A DNA stretch of 64,000 nucleotides from an uncultured Eubacteriales bacterium (GTDB lineage: Bacteria > Bacillota > Clostridia > Christensenellales > Aristaeellaceae): contig CALVNS010000005.1 of assembly GCA_944349855.1 (NCBI GenBank), positions 1 through 64,000 of the forward strand, given 5' to 3'. Each line of letters starts with the position of its first letter. Positions within the stretch are counted from its first letter, which is position 1. The notes beneath the pieces are model-generated. The model saw nothing but the letters and a program-made list of their open reading frames with translations, did no database searches and had not been told where the DNA came from. Both the position numbers and the translations under genes were made by a program. Shown in pieces: positions 52,842-59,404 of this stretch.

Positions 52842-54438
52842 GGCCGTCCGCTCCTTTCTCCGGTTTGATGCCGGACATCGCCAAGCCGAAATCCGCATCC
52901 GGACTGTCCGGAGGCAGAATATCGACCAGCTTGCCCTCGGCGACGATGGCAATCCGATCGCAGATCGAGCGCAGCTCCAGCAGCTCCGAGGAGACCATGA
53001 CGACCGTCATGCCCATCTCGCGGTTGAGCCGCACGAGCGTTTCGAGTACCAGCTTTTTTGCGCCGATGTCGATGCCGCGCGTCGGCTCGGAGACGAAGAT
53101 CAGCTTCGGCTTCATCGTCAGCGCGCGCGCGACACACACCTTCTGCTGGTTACCGCCGGAAAGCGTACCCGTATGCTGCAGGGGAGATGTGCAGCGAATG
53201 TCGAGCTCTTTGATCATGCGCTGCGCGTGTTCACGAATCTGCCTGCCGTTTTTGAAATGCATGCCGGCAATCGTGGTCAAAAAATCGCCGTTGATCTGCA
53301 TGGCGTTGAACACAATGTTATCTTCAATGGATTCGTCCAGCAGCAACCCAACGCCACGGCGATCCTCGGAAACCATCGCCAGTCCCTTTTGCAGCGCCTT
53401 GCGGGCATTGTTGAGCTCCAGTTGCTCGCCAAAGAGAGAGACGCTTCCGCTGGCCGGATATAGGCCCATCACGCCATTCGGAATGCCAACCTTGCCTTGA
53501 CCAGCCAGACCGCCGATACCCAAGATTTCGCCCTCATGCACGTCCAAGGAGACGTCCAACACTTCTTCTCCGGGCATATCGACCGCAAGATGTTCAATGG
53601 AGAGTGCAACCTTTGCATTTGGGTCCAATGTGCGGCGTTCGACGGAGATCATCGATTCGTTCTTGCGGCCGATCATCAGCTCGGCGAGCTCAACGATCGA
53701 CGTATCCCGCGTCTTCAGGGCGCTGACAACCTGACCGTCGCGCAGGATTGTGATGGAATCGGACGCGGCCATGACCTCGTCCAGACGGTGCGTGATGAAG
53801 ATGATCGCGATGCCACGCTCGCTGATCTTCTTCATGACGGAAACCAACTGCTTGGCCTCGCTTTCCGTCAGCACGGCAGTCGGCTCGTCGAATACGAGCA
53901 ACTTGATACCCGTCTTGTCGATTTCGCGTGCGATCTCGACGAATTGCATATATCCGACGGGCAAGCCCTTGACCAGCGTGTACTCGTCAATGCCCATACC
54001 GACGCTATCCAACGCTTTGCGCGCGTCTGCGGCCATTGCGGGCATATCCAGCCGCTCCAGATTGCGTCCGAAGATCCGGCTCAATGCGCTGGGACGGGTA
54101 ATCTCACGGTTGAGCTTGATATTTTCCGCGATTGTGAAGCCAGGCAGAAGCATGAATTCCTGATGCACCATGCCGATTCCCTTGAGCATGGCGTCATGCG
54201 GGGAAGAGATGGTGACCTTTTCGCCGTCCAGATAGATCTCACCGTCAAAGCCGCCCGTGTTGTGAATGACGGGCATGCCAAACAGCACGTTCATCAGCGT
54301 GCTCTTGCCCGCGCCGTTTTCACCGAGCAGCGCGTGGATTTCGCCGGGCCGGATGCGGACGTTGACATCCGAAAGCACGGTATTTTCACCGTATCGCTTG
54401 GTGATGCCCTTCATTTCCAATACGTATTCTGCACCCAA
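52834..54438 (-). CDS. ABC transporter ATPase with two nucleotide-binding domains
   Basis: 534 residues. NBD1: GENGAGKSTLMN (Walker A) and a diverged signature region with VFDEPTAVLTESE (Walker B). NBD2: GGLAGQGKVGI in place of a standard Walker A, LSGGNQQKVCVARAL signature and FVSEPTRGIDIG. This is the sugar/nucleoside (MglA/YufO-like) organisation in which NBD2 is degenerate. TTG 54438 is the likely start, 9 nt after AGGAGG. Confidence 0.88.
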   Translation of the reverse strand: MGAEYVLEMKGITKRYGENTVLSDVNVRIRPGEIHALLGENGAGKSTLMNVLFGMPVIHNTGGFDGEIYLDGEKVTISSPHDAMLKGIGMVHQEFMLLPGFTIAENIKLNREITRPSALSRIFGRNLERLDMPAMAADARKALDSVGMGIDEYTLVKGLPVGYMQFVEIAREIDKTGIKLLVFDEPTAVLTESEAKQLVSVMKKISERGIAIIFITHRLDEVMAASDSITILRDGQVVSALKTRDTSIVELAELMIGRKNESMISVERRTLDPNAKVALSIEHLAVDMPGEEVLDVSLDVHEGEILGIGGLAGQGKVGIPNGVMGLYPASGSVSLFGEQLELNNARKALQKGLAMVSEDRRGVGLLLDESIEDNIVFNAMQINGDFLTTIAGMHFKNGRQIREHAQRMIKELDIRCTSPLQHTGTLSGGNQQKVCVARALTMKPKLIFVSEPTRGIDIGAKKLVLETLVRLNREMGMTVVMVSSELLELRSICDRIAIVAEGKLVDILPPDSPDADFGLAMSGIKPEKGADGHA

Positions 54439-54462
54439 TGAGGTGTACCTCCTCTAAGGAAA

Positions 54463-54497
54463 GCCGACCCGCTTCCGTGTAAGAGAAGCGGGTCGGC
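54463..54497 (-). other. intercistronic stem-loop between binding protein and ATPase genes
   Basis: A perfect 13-bp stem GCCGACCCGCTTC/GAAGCGGGTCGGC. On the minus strand only a weak T-rich tail follows (GCTTTCC), so partial termination or mRNA stabilisation of the binding-protein message is likely. Confidence 0.7.
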
Positions 54498-54541
54498 GCT
54501 TTCATCGGAATCGTCCGATTATGACGACTGACAGGGAGAGA

Positions 54542-55690
54542 TTACTCCGCCGCCGGCTCCAGGTAGTCCGCAAAGTCTACCGGCTCGAGCAGGATGGTGT
54601 AGTAGTTGTCCAGCGTCTCTCCGTCCGCATTGGTGTAGTTCTCGATCGTGGCGCCGCCCAGCTTCTCGGTGAACAGGGCGTTCAGCGCTTCGCTGTCATT
54701 GCGCTCGGTGATCTCGCCCTTGATGTACGCCTCGGCATACGCAACGCCGATATCGATGATGCTCATCGCGACAGGCGCCGGCCACGTGGAGTAGCGGCCC
54801 ACAGCGTCATACTCTTGCAGCTTCGCAGCGATCTGACGCAGCGCGTCCTCATCATCGCCGCCAGCCTCCAGCTGATCCAGGCCCAGCACGGCGGGGAAGG
54901 CATGGTAGGGGCTCGGGCAGCACGGCTGCGGATAGTAGGCATTCGGCTGGGTCAGGATCGCGGTCTGCAGCGGCTCCTGCATGCTGCAGTTGGTGGTGAA
55001 GAACGCAACCTTCTTGCCAGCGTACTTCTCCATCTGCTGGGGAACGTCTTCCAGAATGAACTGCTGAGAGGCGGAGGCGCCAGCCTCGGCGGTCGGATCG
55101 GGCGCGGTGACGTCCACAAACTCGATGCCCAGCGCTTCCGCGTTGGCGGCGAGCAGGTCATGACGCCCAACGATCAGCTCCATGGCCATGTGACGCGGGA
55201 AGGAATAGTGGATGAACACTTCCACGCCCCACTCCGCGCACTTTTCCATGATGGTGTCGCCCTGCTTGATCTCGTCCGCATACATGACGATATCGGAAGC
55301 GGCGGAGATGACAGCCGGGTCTTCCTGCGGGGTGCCAACAATCGTCAGGATGTCGTCACGTCCCATTTCCTTCAGGCGGTCAAAGCCGGCCTTCGCACCG
55401 GGCACGCCCTGGCACATCACGATGGCCTTCACGTCCGGGTCGGAACCAAAGGCGACGATCTTGGAGACGGTCGTCTCCATCTCGGCCATGAAGCTGTCCG
55501 GATAGGTGTCCGTGATGATGTGATCGGGATCAGCAGCCTTCGCACGCTCGGCGGCGCGGAATTCTTCCTCGCCCTGAGACGTGGTGCCCGTCAAGATCGC
55601 GATCTTGTAGTTGCCTTCCTCCGCCATGGCGCCGGCGCACAGGCTGAGCAGCATCGCGATAGAGAGGAGCATACAGAGCAGCTTTTTCAT
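54542..55690 (-). CDS. DUF3798 substrate-binding protein
   Basis: 382 residues with a signal peptide (MKKLLCMLLSIAMLLSLCAGAMA). The mature part matches DUF3798 strongly: GTTSQGEEEFRAAER, TYPDSFMAEMETTVSKIVAF, TPQEDPAVISAASDIVMYAD, HYSFPRHMAMELI, DVTAPDPTAEAGASASQQF. DUF3798 belongs with periplasmic-binding folds. The ligand is unknown. ATG 55690 has GGAGGAAACC upstream. First gene of the operon and preceded by a folded leader. Confidence 0.9.
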   Translation of the reverse strand: MKKLLCMLLSIAMLLSLCAGAMAEEGNYKIAILTGTTSQGEEEFRAAERAKAADPDHIITDTYPDSFMAEMETTVSKIVAFGSDPDVKAIVMCQGVPGAKAGFDRLKEMGRDDILTIVGTPQEDPAVISAASDIVMYADEIKQGDTIMEKCAEWGVEVFIHYSFPRHMAMELIVGRHDLLAANAEALGIEFVDVTAPDPTAEAGASASQQFILEDVPQQMEKYAGKKVAFFTTNCSMQEPLQTAILTQPNAYYPQPCCPSPYHAFPAVLGLDQLEAGGDDEDALRQIAAKLQEYDAVGRYSTWPAPVAMSIIDIGVAYAEAYIKGEITERNDSEALNALFTEKLGGATIENYTNADGETLDNYYTILLEPVDFADYLEPAAE

Positions 55691-55935
55691 GTGGTTTCCT
55701 CCTTCACGTTTTGGTCTGACGACCATCTATGGCACCCCTTGACAGGGATTCCAACAGGGGAAATCACGGAAGGCCAAGGGCGCTTCGCCCTCGCAAGCAC
55801 TCCGTGAGCCGAAAGCTCAGACAGAACAGATTGCTTTTATGCTTCAACCTCGGTTTTGATGCGCGGTCTATAGGCGTATACGGCTGTAGGGGATACCCTT
55901 CGAATCATTCGCGGAAGGCTGCTTTGCTTGAATAA
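55691..55935 (-). promoter_or_regulatory. long structured 5' leader of the DUF3798 operon
   Basis: About 240 nt between the promoter and ATG 55690. Stem-loops visible on the minus strand include GAGC/GCTC, an outer CACGGA/TCCGTG stem enclosing GGGC/GCCC, CCCCT/AGGGG and TGGTC/GACCA. No clear U-tract terminator is seen; folding ends near the ribosome site. It could be a riboswitch or protein-binding leader. No known class was recognised. Confidence 0.5.
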
Positions 55936-55939
55936 ATTT

Positions 55940-55968
55940 ATGATATAACATGATGAAGAAAATGTCAA
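55940..55968 (-). promoter_or_regulatory. promoter of the DUF3798 operon
   Basis: Minus strand: TTGACA (55968-55963), 17 nt, TATCAT (55945-55940). The stretch 55969-56062 to the next promoter is AT-rich with no gene. Confidence 0.75.
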
Positions 55969-56062
55969 GCAAAAAATTGCATTTTTACAAATCATATAAT
56001 GCATTTGTAATACAAAATGGACGTCAACAGGAAGGAGACTGCTCCTGAACCCTGGCGTGTTT

Positions 56063-56091
56063 TTGACAATGCGGCATCCGTATGATATAAT
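56063..56091 (+). promoter_or_regulatory. GtrA/LCP promoter
   Basis: Perfect TTGACA (56063-56068), 17-bp spacer, perfect TATAAT (56086-56091). Confidence 0.9.
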
Positions 56092-56142
56092 GAATCATCA
56101 TTTTGGTACAATCCACCGAAAGAAAAGAGGATATCGAATACG

Positions 56143-56571
56143 ATGGAAACGATTCGAAAGTATGTGGAAAGGCTTTGGAAGGACCCTGAACTGATCCGCT
56201 ATGTCGTCATTGGCGCATGCACGACGGCCGTCAATTACATCGTGTACCTGCTCGCACGCGCCGTCGACCTGCACTACATGGCCGCTACGGTCCTTTCTTC
56301 AGTGATCGCCATTCTTTTTGCGTATGTGGCGAATAAACTGTACGTCTTTCGCTCGCATACAGACAGCCTGAAGGCCTTCGCGATTGAATTCTTCAACTTT
56401 ATTTTGATGCGCGTGGTCTCTCTTGGGGCTGATGTCCTCCTGATGAAGCTCATGGTTGACGGAATGCATCTGAATGACCGGATTGCCAAGATCTTCGTAC
56501 AAGTGGTCGTTGTCGTGCTGAACTACGTCTTTTCCAAGCTGTACATCTTTAAAGGACAGAAAAAATCGTAA
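56143..56571 (+). CDS. GtrA-family membrane protein
   Basis: 142 residues, four membrane segments. RYVVIGACTTAVNYIVYLLA, AYVANKLYVF and VLNYVFSKLYIFK are GtrA signatures. GtrA proteins help flip or present undecaprenyl-linked sugars for cell-surface glycosylation. 21 nt ahead of the LCP-like gene. Confidence 0.9.
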   Translation: METIRKYVERLWKDPELIRYVVIGACTTAVNYIVYLLARAVDLHYMAATVLSSVIAILFAYVANKLYVFRSHTDSLKAFAIEFFNFILMRVVSLGADVLLMKLMVDGMHLNDRIAKIFVQVVVVVLNYVFSKLYIFKGQKKS

Positions 56572-56592
56572 AGAAAGGACATTTCAAACTCA

Positions 56593-57426
56593 ATGAGATC
56601 GCAAAAAATATTGAAGGTATGCGCGCTGGCGCTTTGTGCGCTGTTGACGATCGGCCATGCTTCGGCGGAATACAGCATCGCCGTAGACGATCTCTCTCTG
56701 GCGGAGGGGTTACCGAACTCCGTGCAGACAATCGCGCTTTTTTTGACCGACAGCGCTACCTCAACAGATGTTCAGACCATTCTGCTCGCTTCCATCGACC
56801 GAGAGAGTGGACGTGCGTGCATGACAGACCTCCGTACTGATATTTTGGCGCAAATTTCGCAAGTTGGAATGATCCCTCTTGCAAAAACTTATGCACTGGG
56901 TGGACCCAGTCTGATGATGAAGTCGCTCAACGAGCTGCTGGAGATGAACGTCAGCAACTATGTGACGTTAGATGTCAGCAGCTTCGTCCAGATCGCCGAG
57001 AGCGTGGGCGGAATGCAGATGACCCTCTCCGCCGATGAGGCGGCAGCCCTGCAGTGCGAGGAAGGCCTGCAAACGCTGGACGGCGAGCAGACGATGGCTT
57101 ATATGCGTTTGCCAGATGCCATGGATACCGGGCGTAGCCACCAATACAAGGCCGTGATGCAGCTGCTCTATCAAGGTACGCGCGACAAAAATCCCTTCGC
57201 GTTGATGAGTCTGGCACGCAAATTGACCAGCACGATGACGACCAACATGGGGCTGCTGGACATGATTTCCCTGGCTACTACGGTCATGAACGGATCTGAT
57301 CGCGAAGAATACATGCTTCCAACCACAACGCCGCTCTCTGAGGCTGAGTACGAGGGAATGGCCGTCTATCAGGGAGATTGGGATGCCATCAGCAGCGAAC
57401 TGCACGCCTTTTTGTTCCTTGAATGA
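56593..57426 (+). CDS. LCP-domain-like secreted protein, reduced
   Basis: 277 residues. Signal peptide (residues 1-25, KVCALALCALLTIGHASA). The LCP pattern appears in ILLASIDRESGRACMTDLRTDI, VTLDVSSFVQIAESVGGM and GEQTMAYMRLPDAMDTGRSHQYKAVM. Several conserved Arg of LytR-CpsA-Psr ligases are missing or shifted, so phosphotransferase activity is uncertain. Paired with GtrA, which suggests a cell-wall glycopolymer role. Confidence 0.65.
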   Translation: MRSQKILKVCALALCALLTIGHASAEYSIAVDDLSLAEGLPNSVQTIALFLTDSATSTDVQTILLASIDRESGRACMTDLRTDILAQISQVGMIPLAKTYALGGPSLMMKSLNELLEMNVSNYVTLDVSSFVQIAESVGGMQMTLSADEAAALQCEEGLQTLDGEQTMAYMRLPDAMDTGRSHQYKAVMQLLYQGTRDKNPFALMSLARKLTSTMTTNMGLLDMISLATTVMNGSDREEYMLPTTTPLSEAEYEGMAVYQGDWDAISSELHAFLFLE

Positions 57427-57536
57427 TGATGGAGTGACGCCGTCGTTTGGAGCATCCAATATACATACATTGTCTATACAAGAGACTATATACGATTGAG
57501 CGTGGAAATAGACGGAAATCTTCGCGTCTATATATT

Positions 57537-57570
57537 AAAGGGGCTGCTTCCTTGTGGAAACAGCCCCTTT
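57537..57570. terminator. terminator between the LCP-like gene and the recombinase
   Basis: AAAGGGGCTG pairs with CAGCCCCTTT (both strands symmetric). On the minus strand AATATATAG follows. The rest of 57427-57614 holds nothing else recognisable. Confidence 0.65.
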
Positions 57571-57614
57571 GTCGACAGTCTGGGCATCCAATGGACCGGC
57601 CTCTTTGATGGCAT

Positions 57615-58754
57615 TCAGCGTGAAGTGGAATCGTTCTGCGCGCCGTCTGGCACTTCATCTTCCTTTATATCCTCGCGTATATCCTCGCGCAGAACTGTAT
57701 GGGATGCAGCGGCGCGCCGGCGATCCTCGAGCATGGCGGCATAATGCTTGCGCGTGGTATTGACGTCAGCATGTCCTAGGACATCCGCTACCAGATAGAT
57801 ATCCTGTGTGGCGCGATACAGGTTGGTGCCATAAGTACTGCGTAACTTGTGCGGGCTGATCTTCTTCTTGAGCGGCGCGGCGATCGCGGCATACTTCTTG
57901 ACGAGGTTTTCAACTGCACGCTGTGTGATACGGCGGCGCTGGATCGAGAGAAAGAACGCATTCTCATGGCCGGGCAGCGCTTCGATCTCGAGTCGTTCTG
58001 CGAGATACGCCTGCAGGGCTTGTGACACCTCTTCGCTTAGATAGAGCATGACCTCTGCGCCGCCTTTGCGCGTGACGACAAAGGCATTTTGGGAAAAGTC
58101 GAAGTCGTCAATGTTGAGCCCAACGCACTCACTGACGCGGATGCCGGTTCCCAGAAACAGGCTGAGCATCGCCAGATCCCGCTTTTGCGTAAGCTTGTGA
58201 AACTTTTGCTGACGCTGAGACAGGTTTTCTCCTTTTTCGGCCTCATCGAGGATGCGTGCAACTTCGTCCAGCTCTAAGCGGATGATCGCCTTTTCATGCC
58301 GCTTGGGCAGTGGAACCAATTCCGCCGGATTGCCCGGTATGCGCCCATCCGCATACAAATATTTAAAAAAAGAGCGAAGGGAAGAGAGCTTCCTCATCTT
58401 TCCATATTCGGCGTTTTCAAGCTCTCGCGAGGAGACATTGCCATCTGCGTCAACGTCATTTTTATAGTAAAGCGTCAGATACTGGCCATAGCGTTCGATA
58501 TCACCTTTGGTAATTTTGCGCAGGTCTTCATCGTCGAAGGAGAGAATCGCTTTGCCGTCAAACGTACGCACTTCGGAGGACAAATACTGAAAAAACGTGC
58601 GCAGGTCATATGCATAGGCCAGACGCGTGAGCGCGCCGGTCTGCGGCTCGATGGCGATGAAGTAATCCAAGCAGCAACGCGGCAGTTCGCGTTCAAGCTT
58701 GCGCAGGTCTTCAGTGCGCTTGCGTGCAGTCTGTTTTTGATAGTCGTTGGGCAT
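57615..58754 (-). CDS. tyrosine recombinase (XerC/D-like integrase)
   Basis: 379 residues. A SAM-like N-terminal domain (LRTFFQYLSSEVR, LSSLRSFFKYLYADGRI) precedes the catalytic domain: Arg in GTGIRVSECVGL, Lys in TRKGGAEV, HKLRSTYG, LGHADVN and nucleophile Tyr in TRKHYAAM. All six catalytic positions look intact. It stands alone without phage or transposon genes. A tandem REDI/KEDE tail reflects a 12-bp DNA repeat near 57670. Promoter at 58792-58820. Confidence 0.9.
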   Translation of the reverse strand: MPNDYQKQTARKRTEDLRKLERELPRCCLDYFIAIEPQTGALTRLAYAYDLRTFFQYLSSEVRTFDGKAILSFDDEDLRKITKGDIERYGQYLTLYYKNDVDADGNVSSRELENAEYGKMRKLSSLRSFFKYLYADGRIPGNPAELVPLPKRHEKAIIRLELDEVARILDEAEKGENLSQRQQKFHKLTQKRDLAMLSLFLGTGIRVSECVGLNIDDFDFSQNAFVVTRKGGAEVMLYLSEEVSQALQAYLAERLEIEALPGHENAFFLSIQRRRITQRAVENLVKKYAAIAAPLKKKISPHKLRSTYGTNLYRATQDIYLVADVLGHADVNTTRKHYAAMLEDRRRAAASHTVLREDIREDIKEDEVPDGAQNDSTSR

Positions 58755-58791
58755 AGCTCAAACACCGGCTTTCCGCTGAAATGGCACTTAT

Positions 58792-58820
58792 AGTATAGCA
58801 CACTGCAAAAAGCACGTCAA
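58792..58820 (-). promoter_or_regulatory. recombinase promoter
   Basis: Minus strand: TTGACG (58820-58815), 17 nt, TATACT (58797-58792). Its -35 touches the hairpin (58819-58854) that ends rnhA. Confidence 0.7.
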
Positions 58821-58854
58821 ACACTTCGTAAAAGAAGGCTTTTGCGAAGTGTTT
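58819..58854 (-). terminator. hairpin after rnhA
   Basis: AAACACTTCG pairs with CGAAGTGTTT around a T/A-rich loop; no long U run follows. Confidence 0.55.
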
Positions 58855-58860
58855 TGCGTC

Positions 58861-59328
58861 TCACTCTCTCGCCTCCGAAGAAGTCCTCGGCTTGGCATAG
58901 CGCTTAATCTGATCTGTGGCCAGCTCGTCGCAGCGATTGTTGTTCGGATTGTCTGCGTGTCCCTTGACCTTGTGGATTGAAACGTCGTGATCCTGCATGA
59001 GCGTCAGCAGCCACTTCCAAAGGTCTTGATTTTCGACAGGTTTTTTGGCGGCATTTTTCCAACCGTTTCGCTTCCAATTGTCAATCCAGTGTTGATTGAA
59101 GGCATTGACGAAATACGCCGAATCCGAATAGACGGCGACTTTGCACGGCCTTTTGAGGGACAAAAAACCCTGAATGACGGCGAAAACTTCCATCCGGTTG
59201 TTGGTCGTGTCCGGCATAAAACCAGACATTTCCTTCCGATGCTCTCCATAGATCAGAATTGTCCCCCATCCGCCGGGGCCCGGGTTGCCGGAGCAAGCGC
59301 CGTCTGTATACATGGTCACTTCTTTCAT
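58861..59328 (-). CDS. rnhA: ribonuclease HI
   Basis: 155 residues. RNase H core: MYTDGACSGNPGPGGWG (first Asp), NNRMEVFAVIQGF (Glu), VYSDSAYFVNAF (Asp) and KVKGHADNPNNNRCDELA (His and last Asp). Degrades RNA in RNA-DNA hybrids. Complete length; the ribosome site (GAGAGTGA) is weak. Confidence 0.95.
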   Translation of the reverse strand: MKEVTMYTDGACSGNPGPGGWGTILIYGEHRKEMSGFMPDTTNNRMEVFAVIQGFLSLKRPCKVAVYSDSAYFVNAFNQHWIDNWKRNGWKNAAKKPVENQDLWKWLLTLMQDHDVSIHKVKGHADNPNNNRCDELATDQIKRYAKPRTSSEARE

Positions 59329-59357
59329 CCGTTCACTCTCCAGATCGGCCTAAAAAA

Positions 59358-59389
59358 CCCGCTTCGCCTTTAGGCGAAGCGGGCGTTTT
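59358..59389 (-). terminator. terminator of ppdK
   Basis: CCCGCTTCGCC, 4-nt loop, GGCGAAGCGGG, then TTTTTT on the minus strand. Confidence 0.92.
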
Positions 59390-59404
59390 GAGCTTCAGGC
59401 GATG

